From the NCBI GenBank assembly GCA_016191345.1, contig JACPOU010000014.1, forward strand, positions 1-64,000: DNA of 64,000 nucleotides, given 5' to 3'. Position numbers and translations under genes: made by a program. Within the stretch, counting starts at the first letter, position 1, and every line of letters starts with the position of its first letter. Shown piece by piece: positions 28,094 to 36,120 of this stretch. Below the pieces are notes generated by a model. That model worked only from the letters and a program-made list of their open reading frames with translations. It was not told the DNA's origin and did not search any database. This DNA comes from Chloroflexota bacterium (GTDB taxonomy: Bacteria > Chloroflexota > Limnocylindria > Limnocylindrales > CSP1-4).

Positions 28094-28189
28094 ATGTCTG
28101 CGCATGCCCCCGCCCACCACGCCACCGCGGCCGGTGGGTGTTTTGTTGCCTGGGGCAGCTCGCCGAGGATTGGGGCTGCGATCGCGTGA
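28094..28189 (+). CDS. Putative 31-residue leader peptide of carA
   Basis: A short ORF begins at an ATG 7 nt after a perfect AAGGAGG (28080-28086), the best ribosome site in the neighbourhood. It encodes 31 residues beginning MSAHAPAHHATAAGG. Its TGA (28187-28189) overlaps the GTG start of carA (28186-28188), so carA translation would depend on ribosomes finishing the leader. It has no recognisable domain. I infer a regulatory leader rather than a functional protein; no conservation data are available to me. Confidence 0.5.
   Translation: MSAHAPAHHATAAGGCFVAWGSSPRIGAAIA
28122..28147 (+). terminator. Terminator-like hairpin inside the carA leader
   Basis: CCACCG-CGGC-CGGTGG is a 6-bp GC-rich stem with a 4-nt loop, followed by GTGTTTTGTT. 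It lies inside the leader-peptide ORF, downstream of the PyrR-type motifs. It could act as an attenuator that a translating ribosome or an alternative fold disrupts. The stem is short, so the strength is uncertain. Confidence 0.4.
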
Positions 28190-29331
28190 TCGTCCCACCG
28201 TCGCCGCGGGCCTCAGCCGTCGTCGATCCGAGGATCGGGGACCTGGGTCCGGCGTTGCTGGCGCTCGAGGATGGGACCGTCTTTCCGGGCGTGGCCTTCG
28301 GGGCCCCGATCGCGGCCGGCGGCGATCTCGTCGTCAACACGAGCCAGACGGGCTACCAGGAGGTCTGCACCGACCCCTCGTACGCGGGCCAGGTCGTCGT
28401 CATGACGTACCCGCTCATCGGCAACTACGGGCGCCTCGCGGAGGACGATCAGTCGCTCCAGCCCTGGCTCCGCGGCCTCGTCGTGGCGAACGCCACCGCC
28501 GCGGTCCTCGACGATGCGCGCCAGCTTGCCGCGCTCCTCCGCTCGAACGGCATCCCCGCGATCGCCGGCGTGGACACGCGAGCGCTGGCCCGGCACCTCC
28601 GCACCCACGGCAGCCTGCGGGGGATCGTCATGGCGCCCGGCGACCTTGACCCCGGGCGGGCCGCGGCCGCGGCGCACGCGGTGCCCCGCTGGGAGGATCA
28701 GGACTTCGTCGGTCAGGTCTCGCCGGCCGCGGTCGTGGAGCACGGAGATCCCGGTGCCGAGGGTCCGCTCGTCGCGATCGTGGACTTCGGGCTGAAGGCG
28801 AACATCGTCCGGAGCCTCGTCCGGCGCGGGCTCCGCGTCCGTGTCCTGCCCCACACGAGCGACGCGGCGGACGTCCTCGCACCGGAGATCGCCGGCGTGG
28901 TCCTGTCTCCGGGGCCCGGCGACCCGGCGCGACTGGACGGCCCCGTGCAGCTGGCCCAGGCGATCATCGACGACGGCCGTCCGCTCCTCGGCATCTGCCT
29001 CGGCCACCAGATCGTGGCGCGCGCGGCCGGGGCCGACACCGGGCGCCTCCGCTTCGGCCACCACGGCGCGAACCACCCGGTCCAGGACCTCGACTCGGGG
29101 CTCGTCCAGGTGACCGCCCAGAACCACGAGGTCCAGGTCATCGCCGGCTCGCTCCCCGCCGGCGGCGGGTTCCACGTCAGCCAGGTCAACTTGAACGACG
29201 GCTCCGTGGAGGGCCTGCGGCATCGGAACCTGCCGATCGAGACGGTCCAGTACCACCCCGAGGGCGCGCCCGGGCCCCTGGATGCGCTCGCGGTCTTCGA
29301 CCGCTTCGTCGCCGCGGTCCGGGGCGGCTGA
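28186..29331 (+). CDS. carA: Carbamoyl-phosphate synthase small (glutaminase) subunit
   Basis: This 381-residue subunit hydrolyses glutamine and passes ammonia to CarB for carbamoyl phosphate, the precursor of pyrimidines and arginine. The CPSase N-terminal domain begins at LLALEDGTVFPGVAFG and includes NTSQTGYQEVCTDPSY. The class I glutaminase domain has the nucleophile Cys271 in GICLGHQ and later YHPEGAPGPLD. The GTG at 28186 overlaps the leader-peptide stop (GTGA); about 20 non-conserved residues precede the domain. A further in-frame GTG at 28138 is possible but lies in the hairpin. carB follows after 168 bp with its own leader. Confidence 0.95.
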   Translation: MIVPPSPRASAVVDPRIGDLGPALLALEDGTVFPGVAFGAPIAAGGDLVVNTSQTGYQEVCTDPSYAGQVVVMTYPLIGNYGRLAEDDQSLQPWLRGLVVANATAAVLDDARQLAALLRSNGIPAIAGVDTRALARHLRTHGSLRGIVMAPGDLDPGRAAAAAHAVPRWEDQDFVGQVSPAAVVEHGDPGAEGPLVAIVDFGLKANIVRSLVRRGLRVRVLPHTSDAADVLAPEIAGVVLSPGPGDPARLDGPVQLAQAIIDDGRPLLGICLGHQIVARAAGADTGRLRFGHHGANHPVQDLDSGLVQVTAQNHEVQVIAGSLPAGGGFHVSQVNLNDGSVEGLRHRNLPIETVQYHPEGAPGPLDALAVFDRFVAAVRGG

Positions 29332-29378
29332 CCGACGCAGCTGACCGACGCAGCTGACCGACGCAGTTGACCGAGCAT
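29328..29378. repeat. 13-bp tandem repeat at the carA stop codon
   Basis: CTGACCGACGCAG occurs three times in a row (29328, 29341, 29354), then a degenerate copy follows. The first unit contains the carA stop codon. Each unit carries a TGA, but because the period is 13 they fall in different frames, so together they would also stop frameshifted ribosomes. Confidence 0.75.
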
Positions 29379-29404
29379 CTGACCGGGGCCGCTCACCGCC
29401 TGTC

Positions 29405-29420
29405 CCGGAGGCGCCTCCGG
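29405..29420. other. 16-bp perfect palindrome between carA and carB
   Basis: CCGGAGGCGCCTCCGG is fully palindromic. It lies just upstream of the TAGCCT box of carB (29424-29429), a position where a dimeric regulator could bind. It could also be a hairpin at the end of the carA transcript. No T-run follows. Confidence 0.4.
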
Positions 29421-29423
29421 TGG

Positions 29424-29429
29424 TAGCCT
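29424..29429 (+). promoter_or_regulatory. Candidate -10 box (TAGCCT) of carB
   Basis: TAGCCT sits in GGTGGTAGCCT, nearly the same context as the carA box. It would give a leader of about 60-65 nt containing the two PyrR-type motifs. Confidence 0.5.
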
Positions 29430-29450
29430 ATCGGGGCTGCCTTGAACTCG

Positions 29451-29486
29451 GTCCCGAGAGGCCGGGGGCTGGTCCTGTGAGGCCGA
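29451..29486 (+). promoter_or_regulatory. Paired PyrR-type RNA motifs in the carB leader
   Basis: GTCCCGAGAGGCCGG (29451-29465) and GTCCTGTGAGGCCGA (29472-29486) repeat the carA leader pattern with similar spacing. The second ends just before AAGGAGGG (29488-29495), the ribosome site of carB. This is the arrangement expected for translational repression by PyrR, as known from mycobacteria. No leader peptide is present here. Confidence 0.65.
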
Positions 29487-29499
29487 CAAGGAGGGTCCA

Positions 29500-32400
29500 T
29501 TGCCGCTGCGCGCCGCCCGCGACGCCGTCACGCCGCCGGCAGGTTCGCGCTCCCGCGGCAAGCCCGCATCCGTCCTGATCATCGGCTCCGGCCCGGTCGT
29601 CATCGGCCAGGCCGCCGAGTTCGACTACGCCGGGACCCAGGCCTGCCGCGCCCTCCGCGCCGAGGGCGTGCGGACGATCCTCGTCAACTCGAACCCGGCG
29701 ACGATCATGACGGACCCCTCGGTCGCCGACGCCATCTACCTCGAGCCACTGACCGTGCCGGCGATCGAGGCCGTCATCGCGGCGGAGAAGCCGGAGGGCC
29801 TCCTCGCTGGCCTCGGCGGGCAGACGGCGCTCAACCTGGCGATGGACCTCGCCAAGGCCGGGGTACTCGAGCGGCACGGCGTCCGGCTCCTCGGCACGCC
29901 GCTCCGGGCGATCGAGATGGCGGAGGACCGCGAGGCGTTCCGCGACCTCCTCGACCGGATCGGCCAGCCGTACGCGCCGTCGCGGATCATCGAGGGGGCC
30001 ACGCCGGCCGAGCGCGCCGAGTCCGCGGACATCGCCCTCGCCGAGATCGGCCTGCCCGCGATCGTCCGGCCCGCGTTCACGCTGGGTGGCACGGGCGGCG
30101 GCATCGTCGAGACCGAGCCCGCCTACCGGGAGCGGGTCCGGGCCGGGCTCCGGGCCAGCCCGATCGGCCAGGTCATGATCGAGAAGTGCCTCGTGGGCTG
30201 GCAGGAGATCGAGTACGAGGTCATGCGCGACGCCGACGACACGTGCATCGCGGTGTGCTCGATGGAGAACGTGGACCCGCTCGGGGTCCATACCGGCGAC
30301 TCGATCGTCGTGGCGCCCGTCCAGACGCTCACGGACGCGGTCCATCAGCGGCTCCGGAGCGCGGCGCTGGCGATCATCCGGGCGCTCGGCGTCGAGGGCG
30401 GCTGCAACGTCCAGTTCGCGCTCTCGCCGGACAGCACGGACTACGCGGTCATCGAGGTCAACCCGCGGGTTTCGCGATCGTCGGCGCTCGCCTCGAAGGC
30501 AACGGGCTACCCGATCGCCCGGGTCGCGGCCCAGATCGCGATCGGGCGGCGGCTCGCCGAGATCCCGAATGTCGTCACCGGCACGACCGTGGCGGCCTTC
30601 GAGCCGGCGCTCGACTACGTCGTCGTGAAGCTGCCGCGCTTCCCGTTCGACAAGTTCCCGACGGCGGACCGCTCGCTCGGCAGCCAGATGAAGGCGACCG
30701 GAGAGGTCATGGCGATCGACCGGACGTTCGGCAGCGCCCTCAACAAGGCGCTCCGCGGCCTCGAGCAGGCGGGTGCCGGGCCGCTCGCCGAGGATCCGGC
30801 ATGGGCCGGCACCGTCGGCTACCTGGCCGCCGCCCTGGCGCCGCGCGCCGATGACGACGGCGATGAACAGCCCGACGCGCCGATCCGCTGGATCGACGAA
30901 CGCGGCGAGGCCTGCGAATCCACGCGCCACGCTCAGCGGACCGCGGCGCCGATCGTCCTTCGCCGCTTCCTCGGGCCGTCAGACGATCGCCTGTGGCGCA
31001 TCCTCGCCCTGCTTCGCCGCGGGGTGACCCAGGCAGACGTGGTCGCAGCGACCGGCATGAACCCGTGGTTCCTCTCCGAGCTTGGCAGGAATGTCGCCCT
31101 CGAGGCCGCGGCGCGCGACGCCGGGCCGGCGCTCACGGACATGGCCGCCGATGGCGCGCCGGAGCTCCTCGCGACCCTCAAACGGGCCGGCTTCGGGGAC
31201 CACGAGCTGGCGGGCCTGGCCGGCGTCACCGACGCCGCGATCCGCGAGGCCCGGCTCGCCATCGGCCTCGTGCCCGGCTACGCGATGGTGGACACGTGCG
31301 CCGCCGAGTTCGCCGCGGAGACGCCCTACTTCTACTCGACGTACGCGGCCGCGGGCTCCGCCCCGGAGGCGCCGCCGGTGCCCCGCAGAGCCGCCCTCGT
31401 GATCGGCAGCGGGCCGGTCCGGATCGGCCAGGGGATCGAGTTCGACTACTGCGCGGTGCAGGCGGCGGACACGCTCCGGCGGCTCGGCTGGTCGGCGGTG
31501 ATGATCAACTCCAACCCGGAGACCGTCTCGACCGACTTCGACGCCTCGACCCGCCTGTACTTCGAGCCGCTGGACCCCGAGAGCGTCCGATCGGTCATCG
31601 ACGCGGAGACCGGGCCCGGCCAGCCGCTGCTCCCCGCGTTCGTGGCGTTCGGCGGCCAGACGCCGCTCAACCTCGCCGGGCCACTCTCGCGGGGCGGCGT
31701 CGAGCTCCTCGGCTCCGACCTGGAGGCGATCGACCAGGCCGAGGAGCGGACCCGCTTCTCGGCGCTGCTCGACCGCCTCGGGATCCCGCAGCCCGAGGGC
31801 GGCATGGCCCACTCGGTCGAGGAGGCGCTGACCCTTGCCGAGCGGATCGGCTACCCCGTCATCGTCCGGCCCTCGTTCGTCATCGGCGGACTCGCGATCG
31901 ACTTCTGCTACTCGCCCGACGACCTGGAGCGCCAGCTGGCGCTGGCCACCGTCGTCGATCCGGACCGGCCCGTCCGCATCGACCGCTACCTCGAGGGCAT
32001 CGAGGTCGACGTGGACGCCGTCTCCGACGGCCGGGACGTGCTGATCCCCGGCCTCCTCGAGCACATCGAGCGGGCGGGCGTCCACTCCGGCGATTCGGTC
32101 GGCGTGTTCCCGCCGCAGACGGTCGGGGAGGGCGACCAGGGGCTCATCGTCGCGACGATGGAGCGGATCGTCCTCGCGCTCGGCGCCAGGGGGCTCGTGA
32201 ACGCCCAGTTCATCGTCCGCGAGGATGGCGTCTACCTCATCGAGGTCAATCCGCGGGCGTCGCGGACGGTGCCGTTCCTCTCGAAGGTCACGGGCGTGCC
32301 GATGGTCGAGCTCGCCGTCCGGATCGCGCTCGGCGAGACCCTGGCCGGGCTCGGCTGGCCCGGCGGCCTGCTCCCGGAGCCGTCGCTCGTCGCGGTCAAG

Positions 32401-33030
32401 GCGCCGGCGTTCTCGACGGCCAAGCTCCGGGGCGTCGACCCGTCGGTCGGACCGTTCATGCAGTCGACCGGCGAGGTGATCGGGATCCACGCGGATGCCA
32501 GGGTCGCGGTCGCCAAGGCGCTCCAGGGGGCGGCGCTCATCCCGCCGCGGGCCCGCGGCGGGGCAGGGGAGACCGCGCCGCTGGCCCTCCTCTCCATCGC
32601 GGATCGCGACAAGGCGCTGCTCCCCAGGCTCGCGACCGCGCTCCGGGTGGCCGGCTACGACCTTGCCGCGACGCCCGGCACCGCGGCCGCCCTGGAGGCG
32701 GCCGGGTTGTCCGCCGAGGTGGTCGCGAAGCTGGGGGCAGAAACGCCCGGGCTGCCCGGGATCCTGGACCGGATCGCCGACGGCTCCGTCCGGCTGGTGG
32801 TCAACACGCCGACGCCGCGCTCCGGTGCGATCCGCGATGCGGCGGAGATCCGGCACGCGGCGATCGCCGAGGGCATCCTCTGCCTGACGGCCGTCGAGAC
32901 GGCCGTCGCCGCCGCCGAGGCCCTCGATCCCGCGCTGGCGAACGGGCTGTCCGAGGTGCGATCCCTCACTTCGTGGGTGCCAACCGCCGGTCGGCGACCG
33001 TCGCTGGCGGCCTCGCCGGTTCTCGGCTGA
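29500..33030 (+). CDS. carB: Carbamoyl-phosphate synthase large subunit
   Basis: This 1176-residue enzyme makes carbamoyl phosphate from bicarbonate, ammonia and two ATP. It contains two homologous synthase halves, the first beginning IIGSGPVVIGQAAEFDYAGTQAC and the second VIGSGPVRIGQGIEFDYCAVQA. Each half has an ATP-grasp domain (IVRPAFTLGGTGGG and IVRPSFVIGGLAI). An oligomerisation segment lies between them (about 430-590) and a C-terminal MGS-like allosteric domain covers about 1030-1140. It is about 100 residues longer than E. coli CarB, mainly from the ends and linkers. Translation begins at a TTG preceded by AAGGAGGG. It has its own PyrR-type leader rather than relying only on carA read-through. 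Confidence 0.96.
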   Translation: MPLRAARDAVTPPAGSRSRGKPASVLIIGSGPVVIGQAAEFDYAGTQACRALRAEGVRTILVNSNPATIMTDPSVADAIYLEPLTVPAIEAVIAAEKPEGLLAGLGGQTALNLAMDLAKAGVLERHGVRLLGTPLRAIEMAEDREAFRDLLDRIGQPYAPSRIIEGATPAERAESADIALAEIGLPAIVRPAFTLGGTGGGIVETEPAYRERVRAGLRASPIGQVMIEKCLVGWQEIEYEVMRDADDTCIAVCSMENVDPLGVHTGDSIVVAPVQTLTDAVHQRLRSAALAIIRALGVEGGCNVQFALSPDSTDYAVIEVNPRVSRSSALASKATGYPIARVAAQIAIGRRLAEIPNVVTGTTVAAFEPALDYVVVKLPRFPFDKFPTADRSLGSQMKATGEVMAIDRTFGSALNKALRGLEQAGAGPLAEDPAWAGTVGYLAAALAPRADDDGDEQPDAPIRWIDERGEACESTRHAQRTAAPIVLRRFLGPSDDRLWRILALLRRGVTQADVVAATGMNPWFLSELGRNVALEAAARDAGPALTDMAADGAPELLATLKRAGFGDHELAGLAGVTDAAIREARLAIGLVPGYAMVDTCAAEFAAETPYFYSTYAAAGSAPEAPPVPRRAALVIGSGPVRIGQGIEFDYCAVQAADTLRRLGWSAVMINSNPETVSTDFDASTRLYFEPLDPESVRSVIDAETGPGQPLLPAFVAFGGQTPLNLAGPLSRGGVELLGSDLEAIDQAEERTRFSALLDRLGIPQPEGGMAHSVEEALTLAERIGYPVIVRPSFVIGGLAIDFCYSPDDLERQLALATVVDPDRPVRIDRYLEGIEVDVDAVSDGRDVLIPGLLEHIERAGVHSGDSVGVFPPQTVGEGDQGLIVATMERIVLALGARGLVNAQFIVREDGVYLIEVNPRASRTVPFLSKVTGVPMVELAVRIALGETLAGLGWPGGLLPEPSLVAVKAPAFSTAKLRGVDPSVGPFMQSTGEVIGIHADARVAVAKALQGAALIPPRARGGAGETAPLALLSIADRDKALLPRLATALRVAGYDLAATPGTAAALEAAGLSAEVVAKLGAETPGLPGILDRIADGSVRLVVNTPTPRSGAIRDAAEIRHAAIAEGILCLTAVETAVAAAEALDPALANGLSEVRSLTSWVPTAGRRPSLAASPVLG

Positions 33031-33160
33031 CCGGCCGGGCCGGTTCGAGTCTCGCGGCGTCCGCCGCGGCCGACGTCAGGACGCCTCGCTCACGTGCGCC
33101 TGCGCGCGGGCGGCGGCGGTGTACCCGGACGGGAGCCGGCCGATCAGGAGGCGCGGGCGT

Positions 33161-33478
33161 TCAGGCCGCCATCGGGCGAGCCGGCCGGGCGACCGGCGAG
33201 CCGGAGGAGCCGGGCTCGCCGGCGACGCGACGCCCGGCCTGGATCAGCAGCCGCCCGACGGTTCGTCGGAGGCCGCTCGGGGTGGCGCGAGCGCTCGCGG
33301 CCAGCCGCGCATTGGCGGCCTCGAGCTCCCGCTCCCGGATCAGCCTCCGGATCACCACCTGGTTCTGTTCGGTCATGCCCTGCATCGGGTTCCTGTCGCT
33401 TCCCGTGCGCCCGGCCCGGGCGCGGTCGTCGAAGCTGATGAGCTGAGTGTCGGTCTTGATCTGCTTTGTGTTAGTCAT
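33161..33478 (-). CDS. Small hypothetical protein downstream of the ArsR-type regulator
   Basis: This 105-residue hydrophilic protein is rich in Arg and Ala, with one likely helix around residues 35-65 (VVIRRLIRERELEAANARL) and an Ala/Pro-rich tail. I recognise no family. The ATG at 33478 has GGGAAGG upstream. It begins 60 nt after the stop of the regulator gene on the same strand, so the two probably form an operon. Its start codon lies within a GTTAG-N8-CTAAC element (33470-33487) that repeats the operator upstream of the regulator, suggesting extra control of this gene. Coding status is moderately supported by that layout. Confidence 0.55.
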   Translation of the reverse strand: MTNTKQIKTDTQLISFDDRARAGRTGSDRNPMQGMTEQNQVVIRRLIRERELEAANARLAASARATPSGLRRTVGRLLIQAGRRVAGEPGSSGSPVARPARPMAA

Positions 33479-33487
33479 CTGTCTAAC
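33470..33487. promoter_or_regulatory. Second GTTAG-N8-CTAAC operator-like element
   Basis: GTTAG (33470-33474) and CTAAC (33483-33487) are separated by 8 nt, the same half-sites and spacing as the element at 34696-34713. It overlaps the start codon of the small protein gene, where a bound repressor would block its expression. Confidence 0.5.
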
Positions 33488-33538
33488 CTTCCCGCCTGAA
33501 GAAGGGCCGCCGGGAGCCGGCGGCCCGTGGGTTGCGCG

Positions 33539-34648
33539 CTAGCCGATGAGGAAGCGCTTGATCTCGTGGGCGGCGTCGTCGAGTCGCTCCCGCTTGAGGT
33601 TGTAGTAGACGACCGCCCCCGATTCCACGACGGTCACGAGACCGGCGACGCGGAGCTGCGAGAGGTGGTGCTTGATGGTCGGCTTCGAGAGGTCCAGCTG
33701 CTGCGCGATCTCGGTGAGGTAGAGGTCACCGCCCGCGAGGAGCTTGAGGATCCGGAGCCGGGTGCCGTCACCGAGCGCGCGATGGAAGCGCAGGACGGAG
33801 AGGGGAGCGGCGAGCGGGTCCAGGAGGTCGAGGGCGTCGTCCGCGACGGGGTAGCCGAAGAACCGCCAGTCGCTGCCGGCAAGGAGGAAGTTGTACGGCC
33901 GGGAGAAGTACGACGGCGCGAGGACGACGCGGCGCACTCCCGGCTCCGGAAGCCAGCGGACGCCGCCCGTGGTTCGCTCGATGAGGTCCGGGCCGGCGAG
34001 GGTCGCCCGGTCCGGCGCGCGGAGGTCGTAATCGCGGACCAGGATGTCCCGGATCCGGCCCTCGATGGGCCGGTACGCGTCTGCCCAGGCTTGGGTCAGG
34101 GCCAGGATCTCGGCATGGGTCGCGGCCGGGTCCTCGAGCAGGCCCAGGCGCTCCTTCTTCTTCCATTCCGGGAGCGCGACCTCGAGCTCGCGGAGCGCCT
34201 CGCGATCGCCGCCGAGCACGCGCTCGAGGAGCGGCTCGGCAGCCGGCTGGGCGGTGAGCGCCTCGGAGAACATCGAGCGGAGGAGGGGGGCCGGGCCGGC
34301 GGCCTCGAAGGCCGCGACGAGGTCGTCGGCGGTGGTGATGTCCCGCCGCTCCACGACGTAGGAGGCGAGGTGCACGGCGAGGTCCGTCTCCAGCATTCGC
34401 TGGAACAGGGCCCTGGCCGCCTCCGGAAGGGCGGCCCGCGATTCGGTGAGCCAGCGCCGGTCGTCCGCGGGCAGGTCGTCCGACGCCCCCGCCTCGCCCG
34501 AGAGCGAGAAGAGGAAGTCGTAGACGGGGCGGACGTCCCACTCGATCGTGTGGCCGCCCGATCCACCCGTGAAGTCGCGGACGGCGGGGCGCGCCGGGGC
34601 GTCGCCCGATGGGGTGGCGGCAGATCGACGGTTCGACGGTCGGGCCAT
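33539..34648 (-). CDS. ArsR-type winged-helix regulator with a long N-terminal domain
   Basis: This 369-residue protein has a C-terminal winged helix (about 285-365) with HRALGDGTRLRILKLLAGGDLYLTEIAQQLDLSKPTIKHHLSQLR, typical of ArsR-like repressors. Residues 35-280 form a large domain beginning HTIEWDVRPVYDFLFSLS, similar in layout to the DUF5937-type N-terminus of some actinobacterial ArsR proteins. No metal-binding CxC motif is visible, so the signal is probably not a metal. The ATG at 34648 faces an inverted repeat TGTTAGAT-N4-ATCTAACA (34695-34714) in the divergent region, a likely operator. It shares that region with the M16 peptidase genes. Confidence 0.83.
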   Translation of the reverse strand: MARPSNRRSAATPSGDAPARPAVRDFTGGSGGHTIEWDVRPVYDFLFSLSGEAGASDDLPADDRRWLTESRAALPEAARALFQRMLETDLAVHLASYVVERRDITTADDLVAAFEAAGPAPLLRSMFSEALTAQPAAEPLLERVLGGDREALRELEVALPEWKKKERLGLLEDPAATHAEILALTQAWADAYRPIEGRIRDILVRDYDLRAPDRATLAGPDLIERTTGGVRWLPEPGVRRVVLAPSYFSRPYNFLLAGSDWRFFGYPVADDALDLLDPLAAPLSVLRFHRALGDGTRLRILKLLAGGDLYLTEIAQQLDLSKPTIKHHLSQLRVAGLVTVVESGAVVYYNLKRERLDDAAHEIKRFLIG

Positions 34649-34694
34649 GGGGTGGCGGCTCCTGGCTTGCGCGGCGCTCCGCGTCGCGAGTGTA

Positions 34695-34714
34695 TGTTAG
34701 ATAGCAATCTAACA
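34695..34714. promoter_or_regulatory. Operator-like inverted repeat between the regulator and peptidase genes
   Basis: TGTTAGAT AGCA ATCTAACA is a perfect 8-bp inverted repeat, strikingly AT-rich for this DNA. It lies in the divergent space between the ArsR-type regulator (-) and the M16 peptidase operon (+). The core GTTAG-N8-CTAAC recurs at 33470-33487. Confidence 0.65.
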
Positions 34715-34757
34715 CATGGAACATGGTTGTCAAGCAACGACCCGCGCTCGCCTGCGG

Positions 34758-34763
34758 TACCCT
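34758..34763 (+). promoter_or_regulatory. Candidate -10 box (TACCCT) of the peptidase operon
   Basis: GCGGTACCCT resembles the carA box. It lies about 50 nt before the ATG at 34813 and downstream of the operator-like repeat, so it would favour 34813 over the ATG at 34723. Confidence 0.35.
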
Positions 34764-34812
34764 TGCCGCCGCGGCGCGACGCCCGCACCAGTCACGGAGC
34801 CTGCACGCACCC

Positions 34813-36120
34813 ATGCGCGTACCCACGATCGACTTCAGCGACCAACGCCTCCCGAACGGGCTCCGCCTCATCGTGGCCGAGGATCACCTCGCGCCGGTGG
34901 CGGCCGTCAATCTCTGGTACGGGGTCGGCTCGAAGCACGAGGTCGAGGGCAAGACCGGGTTCGCGCACCTCTTCGAGCACGTCATGTTCCAGGGTTCCGC
35001 GCACGTTTCGAAGGCCGAGCACATCGGCCTCATCCAGTCGATCGGCGGGACGATGAACGGGACGACCTGGCTCGATCGGACGAACTATTTCGAGACCGTC
35101 CCGTCCCACCAGCTGGAGCTCGCCCTCTGGCTCGAGGCGGACCGGATGGGGACCCTCCTCGCCGCGCTCAGCCAGGAGAACCTCGACAACCAGCGCGAGG
35201 TCGTCAAGAACGAGAAGCGCTGGTCGTACGACAACCGGCCCTACGGCTCGTGGAACGAGCGGCTCCTGGCCGGCCTGTTCCCGCCCGAGCACCCCTACCA
35301 CCACCCGACGATCGGCTCGATGGCGGATCTCGACGCGGCCTCGATCGAGGACGTCAGCGCCTTCTTCCGGATGCACTACGCACCGAACAACGCGGTCCTG
35401 TCCGTCGTCGGCGATGTCGACACCGCCCAGGTGGCGGCGTGGGTGGAACGATACTTCGGCCGCATCCCGAGGAACCCGGCGCTCCCCGTGGACCTCGGCG
35501 ACCTGTCGCTGCCGCCGACGCTCGGCGGCGAGCGGCGGGAGATCGTCCCGGACGAGGTCCCGCTGCCACGGATCTACTGGGGCTTCCGGTCCCCGGTCTT
35601 CGGCGACCCGCGCCTCGACGCCCTGGACCTGGCCGGCCAGATCCTGGCGGGCGGCAAGGGGAGCCGGCTGCACCGCCGACTTGTCCGGCAGGAGCGGCTC
35701 GCCCAGGACGTCGCGCTCTTCTCGCTCGGCTTCATCGGTGGTGCCTCGGTCACCGCGGGCTGGGCGACGGCCCGCCCGGGCGTGGACCTCGAGCGGCTCG
35801 AAGCCGTCTTCTGGGAGGAGCTGGAGCGGATCGCGCGCGAGGCGCCCTCGGCAGACGAGCTCGAGCGGGCGAAGGCCCTCACGGAGTCCGATGAGCTCGG
35901 CGCGCTCCAGCGGGTCGAGGAGCGCGCGGACCGTCTCTCGATGTACGCCACCCTCTTCGACGATCCGGGTCTCGTGAACCGGATGCTGCCGCGCTACCTG
36001 TCCGTGACGGCCGAGCAGATCCGCGACGTCTGCGCGTCGGTCTTCCGCGAGGACAACCGGTTCGTCCTGACCTACCTCCCGGCGGGCCAGGTAGCCGGCG
36101 ACGCGGAGGCCGCGGCATGA
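34813..36120 (+). CDS. M16 family zinc metallopeptidase, catalytic subunit
   Basis: From this start the protein has 435 residues. The inverted zinc motif HxxEH is present as HLFEH in GFAHLFEHVMFQGS near residue 52, and the distal ligand lies in NQREVVKNEKRW. Two M16 half-domains follow the processing-peptidase pattern, including the NAVLSVVGDVD segment. Family members degrade peptides, often as heterodimers with a non-catalytic partner, here encoded next door with an ATGA overlap. No signal peptide is seen from this start. The ATG at 34723 would add 30 residues without conserved sequence. Confidence 0.92.
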   Translation: MRVPTIDFSDQRLPNGLRLIVAEDHLAPVAAVNLWYGVGSKHEVEGKTGFAHLFEHVMFQGSAHVSKAEHIGLIQSIGGTMNGTTWLDRTNYFETVPSHQLELALWLEADRMGTLLAALSQENLDNQREVVKNEKRWSYDNRPYGSWNERLLAGLFPPEHPYHHPTIGSMADLDAASIEDVSAFFRMHYAPNNAVLSVVGDVDTAQVAAWVERYFGRIPRNPALPVDLGDLSLPPTLGGERREIVPDEVPLPRIYWGFRSPVFGDPRLDALDLAGQILAGGKGSRLHRRLVRQERLAQDVALFSLGFIGGASVTAGWATARPGVDLERLEAVFWEELERIAREAPSADELERAKALTESDELGALQRVEERADRLSMYATLFDDPGLVNRMLPRYLSVTAEQIRDVCASVFREDNRFVLTYLPAGQVAGDAEAAA

